DNA of 64,000 nucleotides. It comes from Kribbella pratensis (GTDB lineage: Bacteria; Actinomycetota; Actinomycetes; Propionibacteriales; Kribbellaceae). Every line of letters begins with the position of its first letter. The first letter of the stretch is position 1. The notes under the pieces were generated by a model, which saw only the letters and a list, made by a program, of their open reading frames with translations, searched no databases and was not told the DNA's origin. This document shows positions 34,105 through 41,916 of this stretch, piece by piece. The stretch spans positions 863,838-927,837 of the forward strand of contig NZ_SODP01000002.1 of NCBI RefSeq assembly GCF_004365355.1. Reading direction: 5' to 3'. A program made the position numbers and the translations under genes.

Positions 34105-35187
34105 TTAGCTCACGGCTTTGGCTGCCGCGGTCGCGCGGTACTCGCTGACCGGGTGATACCGGTCGTAGAGCATCGTCAGAGTGGTGACCAGGAAGACGAA
34201 GAACAGGGTGTCCGGCAGCGACAGGTCCCCGTTGCCCCGCGTCAGCAGCAAGTCGGCGACGAACACCAGCACGATGTTGATCACCAGCAGGACAAGGAAC
34301 GAGAACGCGGCCGAGTCCCACCCGTACCCGCGCCGTGCGCTCCACAGCCCGATCGCGGAGTTCAGCACCACGAAGAACGCGATGCCGAGGAACAGTCTGA
34401 GGTCGCTGGTCTGTACGCCGGGCAGCACCCGCCCGTAGATCACGCTGGTCAGCCCGATCAGCACGATCTTCTCGACGGCTGCCATGTCCAGCACCCGGTT
34501 GTGCGCGGCGCGGTACGCCATCCGCTCGCTGGCCTCGTCCATCGCTACCGGCAACGGGTCGGCGCTCAGCCGCAACGTCCAATCGGGTGGACTGAGCCGC
34601 GGCCGTACGACGAACCACAGGACTGCTGCAAGTGCCAGCAGCGCGACGATCAGCGCCGGGAGGAACCACGGTACGTCGCGGATCGTGTCGGTCAGATCGA
34701 GCTTGAGGACGTGGATCCAGGTCTCCTGCGGCAGCTTGATGAAGATCCAGATCCCGGCCGCGACCTTGACCCAGAACCGGAACCCGTACCGCATCGGGTC
34801 CCGCCGCGCGCGCACGCCCTCGTAGGCGATGAAGAAGTACTCGAACGTGTTCGGGAACACCAGCAGCAGGAACCGCAACCCGGTGAGCTCGAACAGCACC
34901 GCGCCGACCTGACGGTAGAAGAACAGGAACCGGCTGATCTTGACCGCGCCCGGGTTGGTCCAGTTGCGCAGGCTCGCGAGGTAGGCGATCGACAGGTAGA
35001 ACACGTCCATCGCCTTGTCGTAGCTCTGGTAGTTCGGCGGTTCGACGTTGAAGAGCTGGAAGATCGTCTGGTCGACGCCGTCGAGGAGCAGACAGGCGAT
35101 GATCGCCGGCAACGGGTACCGCAGGATAAAGAACGGCAGCACGAAGCGCGCCAGCACGACGGCCCAGAACACCACCTGGACGTCCAT
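34105..35187 (-). CDS. Polytopic membrane protein of unknown function
   Basis: A 360-residue protein with perhaps seven to nine membrane segments, spread over residues 5-25, 90-115, 130-150, 170-195 and 260-345. The N-terminus is a hydrophobic signal-anchor without cleavage motif. A conserved-looking aromatic region LFNVEPPNYQSYDKAMDVFY lies near residue 44. I do not recognise a family. It forms a pair with the downstream DUF7144 gene. Confidence 0.72.
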   Translation of the reverse strand: MDVQVVFWAVVLARFVLPFFILRYPLPAIIACLLLDGVDQTIFQLFNVEPPNYQSYDKAMDVFYLSIAYLASLRNWTNPGAVKISRFLFFYRQVGAVLFELTGLRFLLLVFPNTFEYFFIAYEGVRARRDPMRYGFRFWVKVAAGIWIFIKLPQETWIHVLKLDLTDTIRDVPWFLPALIVALLALAAVLWFVVRPRLSPPDWTLRLSADPLPVAMDEASERMAYRAAHNRVLDMAAVEKIVLIGLTSVIYGRVLPGVQTSDLRLFLGIAFFVVLNSAIGLWSARRGYGWDSAAFSFLVLLVINIVLVFVADLLLTRGNGDLSLPDTLFFVFLVTTLTMLYDRYHPVSEYRATAAAKAVS

Positions 35188-35406
35188 CCGCCACTCCCAT
35201 CCGTCCGACTCAGGCTACGACCGCAACCGTCTCACGGGCTTCACCTCAACCCGGGGGTTTTCCACGGCCGGTCGGCGCCACCGGCGGGACCGGCTCACCC
35301 TTGACGTACGACGCCCGCCGCCGCCTCCTCCGGGACGCGTGATGCCGCCGGACCCGATGTCGGAGATGTTCGAACCCCCTGGTCCGACGCGGAGGAGAGC
35401 TACGAC

Positions 35407-36621
35407 ATGCCGGACTCCCCCGACTCCCCACCGCCGGAGACCGCAACCGCCCCAGAGGCCCCGACCGCCCCGGACGCCTCGCCGCCGGAGACCGCTGCGC
35501 CGCCTCCGGCGGGTGGTGACGCGGCGGCCTCGTGGTCCCTTCCGCGCGGCGTGGTAGTCCTGCTCGGGACCGCCGGCGCGATCATCACGGCCGGCGGGCT
35601 GCACGGGTTCTCGAGCATCGCGGGACCGGTGTTCCTGGCGCTGATCCTCACGATCGCGGTCAGTCCGCTGCGCCGGTACCTGATCCGGCGTGGCGTGCGC
35701 ACGTGGATCGCCGCCCTGATCGCGCTGGTCGTGGTGATCGCCATACTGCTCGGCCTCGCCGCCGCGCTGGCCCTGTCCCTCGCGCGGCTGGCGACGCTGC
35801 TCCCGACGTACCAGGACACGTTCGCGCAGCTCATCAACGACGCCCGCAGCTGGCTCGCCCACCGGGGCATCGGCAACCAGGAGATCCAGCGCGTCCTCCA
35901 GGCGTTCGACCTCGGCAAAGCGCTCGGAATCCTGCAAGGCTGGCTGACCAAGCTGCTCGGCGTGTTCTCCGACCTCGGCTTGATCGTCATCCTGCTGTTC
36001 TTCATGGGCATGGACGCCAACAGCTTCTCCGCACGGCTGACCGAGGCCGCAAAACACCGGCCCGGAATCGCCGGCGCGCTCACCAGCTTCGCGCGCGGCA
36101 CGACGCGGTACCTGGTCGTCTCGACCATCTTCGGCCTGATCGTCGCCGTGGTGGATGTGGGCGTCCTCTACGTGCTGAGCGTCCCCCTCCCGTGGCTGTG
36201 GGGTCTGCTCGCCTTCATCACGAACTACATCCCGAACATCGGCTTCATCATCGGCGTCGTGCCGCCCGCGCTGCTGGGACTACTGGACAACGGCTGGTCA
36301 GCCCTTGTCTGGGTGATCGTTGCGTACTGCGTCATCAACTTCGTCTTCCAGTCGATCATCCAACCGAAGATCGTCGGCGACGCCGTCGGTATGTCCACCA
36401 CCCTGACGTTCGTGTCCCTCATCTTCTGGGCCTGGGTCCTGGGTCCACTGGGCGCCATCCTCGCGATCCCCCTGTCCCTGCTGGCGAAAGCCCTCCTCCT
36501 GGACGCCGACCCCTCCACCCGCTGGGTCAACGGCCTGATCACAGGCACCGACGACGTACCCGAGAAGCAGCCGGAGCGGCCCGCCGCGGCCGTCCCACCG
36601 GCCACGCCTGAGTTCAGCTAG
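35407..36621 (+). CDS. AI-2E family transporter (PerM-like)
   Basis: A 404-residue membrane protein with a Pro/Ala-rich 38-residue N-terminus and about eight helices. Family features include the cytoplasmic amphipathic loop between helices 2 and 3 (LLPTYQDTFAQLINDARSWL) and the ending WGLLAFITNYIPNIGF and QPKIVGDAVGMST. Homologues export small molecules or ions and include TqsA and PerM; the AI-2 link is a family name, not evidence of quorum sensing here. GAGGAG precedes the ATG. A hairpin at 36629-36652 spans the convergent end with the LLM gene. Confidence 0.88.
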   Translation: MPDSPDSPPPETATAPEAPTAPDASPPETAAPPPAGGDAAASWSLPRGVVVLLGTAGAIITAGGLHGFSSIAGPVFLALILTIAVSPLRRYLIRRGVRTWIAALIALVVVIAILLGLAAALALSLARLATLLPTYQDTFAQLINDARSWLAHRGIGNQEIQRVLQAFDLGKALGILQGWLTKLLGVFSDLGLIVILLFFMGMDANSFSARLTEAAKHRPGIAGALTSFARGTTRYLVVSTIFGLIVAVVDVGVLYVLSVPLPWLWGLLAFITNYIPNIGFIIGVVPPALLGLLDNGWSALVWVIVAYCVINFVFQSIIQPKIVGDAVGMSTTLTFVSLIFWAWVLGPLGAILAIPLSLLAKALLLDADPSTRWVNGLITGTDDVPEKQPERPAAAVPPATPEFS

Positions 36622-36628
36622 CTCCCGC

Positions 36629-36652
36629 GGGGAACTGCTACACCAGCTCCCC
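36629..36652. terminator. Hairpin between convergent genes, weak terminator candidate
   Basis: GGGGAACTG and CAGCTCCCC pair over nine positions with one mismatch around the loop CTACAC. It lies after the AI-2E stop and includes the stop of the LLM oxidoreductase gene. No clear T-run follows on either strand. Confidence 0.35.
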
Positions 36653-37603
36653 GAAGGCCTCGATCGACCGCAGCGCGTCCGCTTGCGACATCCCGGGAGG
36701 CTGGATCCGCAGGATGATCCCGTCCGCGCCCAGCGCCTCGTAGTGCGCCAGCCGATCAGCACACTCGGCCGACGATCCGATCACGCTACGATCCACGATC
36801 TCGTCCCAGCCCTGGGTGTACCGGCTGACATCCGTCGACGTACGTTTCCACCCGGTGTAGGCGTCGTACAGGTCTCGCAACGGCTCCTCCAACGCCGCCC
36901 GCGCATCCTGCGAGGTCGCACCGCAGTACCCCTCGCGACACAAGATGACCTCCTGCCCGAGCGTCCCCTCCCCGCGCGGATACGACAGGTACTCCGAGAT
37001 CTTCGCCGGCAGGTCCGCGTCCAACTCGTTGAACGACGTCGTCCACCCGTCACACATCCGCGCGGTCCGCTCCAGCACAGCCGAGACCCGCCCGCCGTTC
37101 CAGATCCGCGGTCGCGGCGACTGCACCGGTCGCGGCGACAGGTACGCCTCCTGGATGCTCGTGAACTTCCCGTCGTACGTGACCTCGTCCGACGTCCACA
37201 GCCGCGTCAGGATCTCCAGCCCCTCCTCGAACCGCGCGACCCGCTCCGACTGCGTCACGCCGTACAGCGCGAACTCCTCCGGCCGGTATCCGAGCACGAA
37301 TCCGGCCGTCACCCGGCCACCGGACAGTACGTCGATGTGGGCCAGCGTCTCGGCGAGTACGACAGGGTCGTACAAGGGCGCGACGATTCCCGCCGTGGCG
37401 ATCCCGATCCGGGACGTGTGCGCGGCGAGCCACGTCATCGAGGTGAGGATCTCGTGGTACCCGGGCCGGTGCAGGTGCCGTTCGCCGAGCACGACCCACT
37501 CGAACCCGGCCTGCTCGGCGAGCTTCGCCTGCTCGACCACGTCGGCCAACCGGGGCCGCTCGTCCGGGGTGCCGTAGAGGTTCAGATACAGACCCAGCCG
37601 CAT
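36638..37603 (-). CDS. LLM-class flavin-dependent oxidoreductase
   Basis: A 321-residue luciferase-like TIM-barrel monooxygenase or F420-linked reductase. Family landmarks are EQAGFEWVVLGERHLHRPGY near residue 32, SRIGIATAGIVAPLYDPVVLAE and LSGGRVTAGFVLGYRPEEF near residue 100. The FMN-versus-F420 choice cannot be made safely from sequence. It starts 94 bases from the divergent enolase-superfamily gene, with the perfect regulon operator between them, so it is probably part of the same pathway. Confidence 0.92.
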   Translation of the reverse strand: MRLGLYLNLYGTPDERPRLADVVEQAKLAEQAGFEWVVLGERHLHRPGYHEILTSMTWLAAHTSRIGIATAGIVAPLYDPVVLAETLAHIDVLSGGRVTAGFVLGYRPEEFALYGVTQSERVARFEEGLEILTRLWTSDEVTYDGKFTSIQEAYLSPRPVQSPRPRIWNGGRVSAVLERTARMCDGWTTSFNELDADLPAKISEYLSYPRGEGTLGQEVILCREGYCGATSQDARAALEEPLRDLYDAYTGWKRTSTDVSRYTQGWDEIVDRSVIGSSAECADRLAHYEALGADGIILRIQPPGMSQADALRSIEAFGELV

Positions 37604-37620
37604 CGGGGTGCCACCTTCCG

Positions 37621-37663
37621 TTGACAGGGAGCGCTCAGGGTATTTACGGTCTTGACCGTAAAT
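37621..37663. promoter_or_regulatory. Promoter and perfect operator copy 3 in a divergent region
   Basis: For the plus-strand enolase gene, TTGACA (37621-37626), an 18-base spacer and TACGGT (37645-37650) form the promoter. The palindrome with 10-bp perfect arms ATTTACGGTC and GACCGTAAAT (spacer TT, 37642-37663) covers the -10. It also lies 39 bases upstream of the divergent LLM start. This is the clearest copy of the motif. Confidence 0.75.
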
Positions 37664-37697
37664 GCTTTCCGCTCAGATTGCGACCCTAGGAGCCGGA

Positions 37698-38846
37698 ATG
37701 AGTCTTGCAGCAGAACCGGCAGGGTTGCCGGCCGGGGCACCAGCGGTATCCGGCCCGGCGGAAACGGCGTCCTCGGCACCGATCAGCGCGATCAAGACCC
37801 GCGTGGTCAGTGCGCGGTACCGGCGTCCGTTCCAGATCAGCAGCGGTATCAGCACCCAGCTCATCAGCCTGGTGGTCGAGGTCCACACCGCCGACGGGGC
37901 CGTCGGGATCGGCGAGACGTCACCGATGACGGCGTACACCGGGGAGACGCTGGCCGGCGTACAGGCTGCGATCGAGGAGCACCTCGCGCCGGCCCTGATC
38001 GGTCGCGACCCGCTCGACCGGGCCGGTGCGCACGTGGTGATGGACGGCGTACTGCGCGGCCAGCAGGTCGCCAAGTCCGGCCTCGACATCGCGCTGTACG
38101 ACCTAGCCGGTCGGCTGAGCGGCTGGCCCGTCCACACCATCCTCGGCGGCAGCGTCCGCGATCGCGTGCAGACCACGTGGGTCGTCGGCCTCGGCACGCT
38201 GGACGAGATGGCCGCGGAGGCAGCGGAGTACGCCGAGCGCGGCTTCATGCACCTCAAGGTCAAGGGCGGCCAGGATCCGGCCAAGGACCTCGAGCTGATC
38301 CGCGCCGTCCGCGCTGCGATCCCTGACGACGCTGAGCTGTGCCTTGACGCCAACGAGGGCTACGACGCGACCACAGCGCTCCCGTACCTCGCCAAGATGA
38401 GCGCCGCCGGGCTGACGCTGCTGGAGCAGCCCCTGCCCCGTTGGGACCTTGCCGGGCTCGTAAGACTGCGGGAACGCCTCGACGTACGCGTGATGGTCGA
38501 CGAGAGCATGCACTCGCTGCACGACGCGATGGAGATCGTGCGGCGCGGTGCGGCCGACGTACTGAACATCAAGATCCTGAAGGTCGGTGGACTCCATCGC
38601 GCGCTGCAGATCGCCAATGTGGCCGAGGCTGCGGGGCTGGCGGTGAAGGTAGGCTCGATGCCGGAGCTGGGCGTGGCCACGCTGGCCGCCGTACACCTGG
38701 CCGCCGCCGTGCCCGGTGCGACCGTCGCGGCGGACCTGGTGGGGCCGCTGATGGTCGACGAGGACCCGCTGGCGCCGAGTGTGTTCGCCGACTGCGACGG
38801 CTGGATCGACGTACCGAAGCGCCCAGGTCTCGGGCACGATGTCTGA
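37698..38846 (+). CDS. Enolase-superfamily enzyme (mandelate racemase / muconate-lactonizing / dipeptide epimerase type)
   Basis: A 382-residue two-domain enzyme abstracting an alpha-proton next to a carboxylate. The KxK base is in HLKVKGG near residue 180. Mg ligands are LDANEG (D), LLEQPLP (E) and MVDESMH (D), and the second base Lys is in LNIKILKVGG near residue 285. This pattern is of the MLE/dipeptide-epimerase subgroup rather than classical sugar-acid dehydratases. The start ATG 37698 follows AGGAG by five bases; an upstream in-frame ATG lies at the operator edge and is rejected. Likely in an operon with the DapA-like gene. Confidence 0.92.
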   Translation: MSLAAEPAGLPAGAPAVSGPAETASSAPISAIKTRVVSARYRRPFQISSGISTQLISLVVEVHTADGAVGIGETSPMTAYTGETLAGVQAAIEEHLAPALIGRDPLDRAGAHVVMDGVLRGQQVAKSGLDIALYDLAGRLSGWPVHTILGGSVRDRVQTTWVVGLGTLDEMAAEAAEYAERGFMHLKVKGGQDPAKDLELIRAVRAAIPDDAELCLDANEGYDATTALPYLAKMSAAGLTLLEQPLPRWDLAGLVRLRERLDVRVMVDESMHSLHDAMEIVRRGAADVLNIKILKVGGLHRALQIANVAEAAGLAVKVGSMPELGVATLAAVHLAAAVPGATVAADLVGPLMVDEDPLAPSVFADCDGWIDVPKRPGLGHDV

Positions 38847-38880
38847 CGCTGTCTGTCGCTGTCTGACGCTGTTTGAGAGG
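38841..38880 (+). repeat. Tandem 10-bp repeats between the enolase and DapA-like genes
   Basis: Four consecutive 10-mers: GTCTGACGCT, GTCTGTCGCT, GTCTGACGCT and GTTTGAGAGG. The first contains the stop codon of the enolase-superfamily gene (TGA, 38844-38846) and the last supplies the ribosome site of the next gene. It looks like a slipped-strand duplication at the gene junction. Confidence 0.8.
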
Positions 38881-38885
38881 ACCTC

Positions 38886-39836
38886 ATGCACCCACTCGTA
38901 GAGCGACTGCGCGGCACTCTGCTTCCCGCTGTGGTCACACCAATGGACGCCGACGGTGTCGTCGCGTACGACGCTCTCACCGCGTACGCCGGTGCGCTGA
39001 CGACGCAGTCCGTCGGCGGGATCGCGGTGTGGGCGCACACCGGCCGCGGGCTGTACCTGTCGCCCGGTGACCGCGCGAAGGTGCTGGAGACGTGGCGGCA
39101 AGCGACCGACGTACCGATCGTGGCGGGTGTCGGCGTACCTCGCTCTGCTGAGGCGGCGGGGTTACAGGAGGCAGCCGACGCGACCGTGGAGATGGCTCTG
39201 GCCGCTGCGGCAGGTGGGGCGGACGCAGTGATGGTCTATCCGCTCGCAGCACTCGGCGAGCTGCCGGACGGGGACGCGCAGGCGGTGGCGCTGCACGAGA
39301 GGGTCGCTGCGGAGAGTGGGCTGCCGCTGGTCGGCTTCTACTTGCACGGGGAGGCTGGTGGGTATCCGTACTCGCCTGCACTGATCCGCGAGCTGCTGTC
39401 GCTGGACGCGATGCTGGGCGTGAAGACGGCGACGCTCGACCGGGCCATCGGCTGTCAGGACGCGATCTGGGCCGGGCGTGGCACCGGCAAGCTGCTGATC
39501 ACCGGCGAGGACCGCATGTACGGGCCGTCGTTCATGTGGGGCGCGGACACGGCACTCGTCGGGATCGCGTCCGCCCAAGTGGAGCTGTCGGCCGCCGTAC
39601 TGCGTGCTTGGACCGCCGGTGACCACTCCGGGTTCCTGACGGCGTCGGACCAGCTGGACCGGTTTGCGGCGGCGACGTTCTACGCGCCGATCGAGGGGTA
39701 CGTGCAGCGGATGCTGTGGGCGGCCGAATGGGAGGGCCTGGTGCCGGCCGAGGCCGCGCACGATCCCTACGGTCCCGACCTGCCGCCGGGCGAACGCGAC
39801 CTGGTGATCCGCTGCCTCGAGGAGCTCCACAGCTAG
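38886..39836 (+). CDS. Dihydrodipicolinate synthase family protein (DapA-like aldolase/lyase)
   Basis: A 316-residue class I aldolase-fold enzyme. The Schiff-base Lys is in LGVKTATLD near residue 178 and a Tyr in GFYLHGE near residue 145 fits the catalytic Tyr position. The usual GTTGE pocket near residue 48 is altered to AHTGRG, indicating a substrate other than the lysine-pathway one. Such paralogues cleave or dehydrate sugar acids and related keto acids. GAGAGG precedes the ATG. It follows the enolase-superfamily gene, suggesting consecutive steps. Confidence 0.9.
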   Translation: MHPLVERLRGTLLPAVVTPMDADGVVAYDALTAYAGALTTQSVGGIAVWAHTGRGLYLSPGDRAKVLETWRQATDVPIVAGVGVPRSAEAAGLQEAADATVEMALAAAAGGADAVMVYPLAALGELPDGDAQAVALHERVAAESGLPLVGFYLHGEAGGYPYSPALIRELLSLDAMLGVKTATLDRAIGCQDAIWAGRGTGKLLITGEDRMYGPSFMWGADTALVGIASAQVELSAAVLRAWTAGDHSGFLTASDQLDRFAAATFYAPIEGYVQRMLWAAEWEGLVPAEAAHDPYGPDLPPGERDLVIRCLEELHS

Positions 39837-39914
39837 CCGGGCAGTGGGGTGGCGCGCTCCCTCCTACGCTCCACCACACCGCCACCGGCTGCGGACCGCC
39901 TCAGGCGTGGCGGG

Positions 39915-39936
39915 AATTGTGGTCTTGACCGAAACT
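39915..39936. promoter_or_regulatory. Operator copy 4 upstream of the regulator gene
   Basis: AATTGTGGTC-TT-GACCGAAACT keeps the GGTC-TT-GACCG core; the right arm matches 8 of 10 and the left 7 of 10 against the perfect copy. It lies about 125 bases upstream of the regulator ATG. A TATTCT box at 39981-39986 may be the -10 for that gene, which would place this operator upstream of the promoter rather than on it. Confidence 0.5.
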
Positions 39937-40025
39937 ATGAGAGTGCGCCCTGGACGTCAAGATCTCGGCGCTTGCTGCGCTATTCTGCGAGTTGAGGGCC
40001 AGACCAGAAGTTGTCGGAGGATGCC

Positions 40026-40061
40026 GTGCGGATCAGCTCAGCTTCGGGCCCGGTGACCTGA
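40026..40061 (+). CDS. Candidate 11-residue upstream ORF coupled to the regulator
   Basis: GTG 40026 lies five bases after GGAGG and encodes MRISSASGPVT, ending in TGA at 40059-40061. That stop overlaps the regulator ATG at 40061 (TGATG). The regulator ATG has no good ribosome site of its own, so translation may be coupled to this short frame. An alternative reading is that the regulator really starts at a TTG further upstream (39992). Confidence 0.35.
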   Translation: MRISSASGPVT

Positions 40062-41284
40062 TGGCGCTCACGGTCGGCATCGTCGGACCGGAGGACCTGG
40101 TCCAGCGCGTGACCGCGGTCGGCGCACCGAGCGGGACCACCCTCCTCCCGCTGGCCTACCGGCACGAGACCGAGGCGGTCGAGCTGGTCGAGCAGGCGCA
40201 CTCCGACGTCGACGCGTTCCTGTTCACCGGCGTCGTCCCGTACACGATCGCCACCGAGGCCGGGGTGATCGACCGGCCGGCGATGTACGTCTCGTACGAC
40301 GGCGCGACGCTGCTGCGCGCACTGGTCGAACTGCTGCGGCTCGGACACAACGTCACGCAGTTCTCGATCGACACACTGCGCCGGTCCGAGGTGATCGAGA
40401 CGCTGATCGAGGCGAAGCTGCCGACCGAACACATCCACGTGCTGCCGTACCGGCCCGGGCTGACGTCGGACGACATCGTCGAGTTCCACCGCACCGCGCG
40501 CGAGAAGCACAACACGAAGGTCGCGATCAGCTGCCTGGGTTCGGCGTTCCACCTGATCGAGAACGAGATGCCGTCCGTGCGCCTGGCGCCGTCGCGCTAC
40601 TCGATCCGGTCCACTCTGCAGGCACTCGTCCTGACGACGACCGGTCAGCATGTCGGCGACGCCCAGGTCGCTCTCGGGGTGATCGATCTACCTGAGCCGG
40701 ACGATGCGCTCGCAGCCGACCTCATCACGCTCGGAGGCAGCCTCGCCGCACTGCCCGACGGGCGACACCTGGTCGTCACCACGCGCGGGTTGCTGGAACA
40801 GGCGACGGAGCAGTTCTCCCGCATGCCCTTACTCGACCACCTCGCGGCGCGGCACAGCACGGCGTACGTCGGGTTCGGCGTCGGCCGCACTGCGGCTGAA
40901 GCGGAGGCGCTCGCTCGCAGAGCCGTCAGCCGGGCTGCGTCGATCGGGTCCGTCGCCGGCGTGGTCTCGATGTCCGACGACGTCGAGATCGTCATCGAAC
41001 CGAGCGGCGACCAGCCCACCACCGCCCGTGGCACGGAAAGCCTGCCCCTCCTCGCGCGCCGGGTCGGCCTCAACACCCAGACCCTCGCCCGCATGCGAGA
41101 GCTCACCGCCACGCTCCCCGACGGCCTCACCACCCAAGACGTAGCCGACCACCTGGCCGTCCAACTCCGCACCGCCCGAAGAGTCCTGAAACGCCTCGAA
41201 CGAGCCGGCCTCGCCGCCCCCACCGGCACCCAACAACACGGCCGCACCGGCCGCCCACCCACGGTCTACCTGATCCGCCTGTAG
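40061..41284 (+). CDS. Transcriptional regulator with sensor domain and C-terminal winged helix
   Basis: A 407-residue one-component regulator. The N-terminal 170 residues (TVGIVGPEDLVQRV, LLPLAYRHETEAVELV, DAFLFTGVVPYTIA) resemble a PrpR_N or AroM-like ligand-binding domain. The middle (residues 215-310) contains YVGFGVGRTAAEAEALAR, similar to GGDEF-like sensor folds. The last 60 residues form a winged helix (LTTQDVADHLAVQLRTARRV ending in VYLIRL). It is the only DNA-binding protein in the 28-41 kb locus, so it is the best candidate for the CGGTC-NT-GACCG operators, one of which lies upstream of it. Confidence 0.8.
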   Translation: MALTVGIVGPEDLVQRVTAVGAPSGTTLLPLAYRHETEAVELVEQAHSDVDAFLFTGVVPYTIATEAGVIDRPAMYVSYDGATLLRALVELLRLGHNVTQFSIDTLRRSEVIETLIEAKLPTEHIHVLPYRPGLTSDDIVEFHRTAREKHNTKVAISCLGSAFHLIENEMPSVRLAPSRYSIRSTLQALVLTTTGQHVGDAQVALGVIDLPEPDDALAADLITLGGSLAALPDGRHLVVTTRGLLEQATEQFSRMPLLDHLAARHSTAYVGFGVGRTAAEAEALARRAVSRAASIGSVAGVVSMSDDVEIVIEPSGDQPTTARGTESLPLLARRVGLNTQTLARMRELTATLPDGLTTQDVADHLAVQLRTARRVLKRLERAGLAAPTGTQQHGRTGRPPTVYLIRL

Positions 41285-41412
41285 GTCTACGCCGTGTACT
41301 GAAGTGCTTCCTTCATGCGCTTGTAGGAGTGGCTTCTTCGTCACTGGGTGTATCACGGCTCGGTGAGCCTGCTCTTTACGGAGCTAGTACCGCGCACCGA
41401 GGGGGACCTCAG

Positions 41413-41904
41413 ATGACCGGCAACGACTCAAACGAACCACCGCCGTACATTCCCGGGCCGAATCCCGGGCGGGTGGGAGAGCGTCAGCAGTTCCAGCAGC
41501 CCCAGCAGTACGGGCAGCCGCCACAACAGCAGTACGGACGGCCACAGCAACAGCAGTTCCAGCAGCCTGGACGGTTCCAGCCGCCGGCGGAGATGCAGCC
41601 GTGGCAACCGGCACCACAGCAGCCGGTGCCGATGCCTTACGCCTCGATGCAGCCGGCACCGATGATCAAGCCGAAGAACCCCGGCGCAGCAGCTGTCCTC
41701 AGCTTCCTGATACCCGGCGTCGGCCAACTGATGAACGGCGACATCGGCCTCGGCATCCTCATGATGATCCTGACCGGAATCGCGTACGCCTCGCTCTTCG
41801 TCGCGATCGGCTTCCTCCTGGTACCGGCGATGTACATCTGGTCGATCATCCAGGCCTACACCAAGGCCAAGAACTGGAACGTTGCCCACGGCATCATCTC
41901 CTGA
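41413..41904 (+). CDS. Gln/Pro-rich membrane protein (TM2-like)
   Basis: A 163-residue protein with a low-complexity Gln/Pro/Tyr/Gly N-terminal half (QQFQQPQQYGQPPQQQYG) and a C-terminal pair of membrane helices typical of TM2/DUF5683-like proteins (VLSFLIPGVGQLMNGDIGLG). Such proteins in actinomycetes have unknown roles. GAGGGGGAC lies before ATG 41413. It is convergent with the nitrilase gene and shows no link to the regulon. Confidence 0.82.
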   Translation: MTGNDSNEPPPYIPGPNPGRVGERQQFQQPQQYGQPPQQQYGRPQQQQFQQPGRFQPPAEMQPWQPAPQQPVPMPYASMQPAPMIKPKNPGAAAVLSFLIPGVGQLMNGDIGLGILMMILTGIAYASLFVAIGFLLVPAMYIWSIIQAYTKAKNWNVAHGIIS

Positions 41905-41916
41905 GGCGACGGCGGG

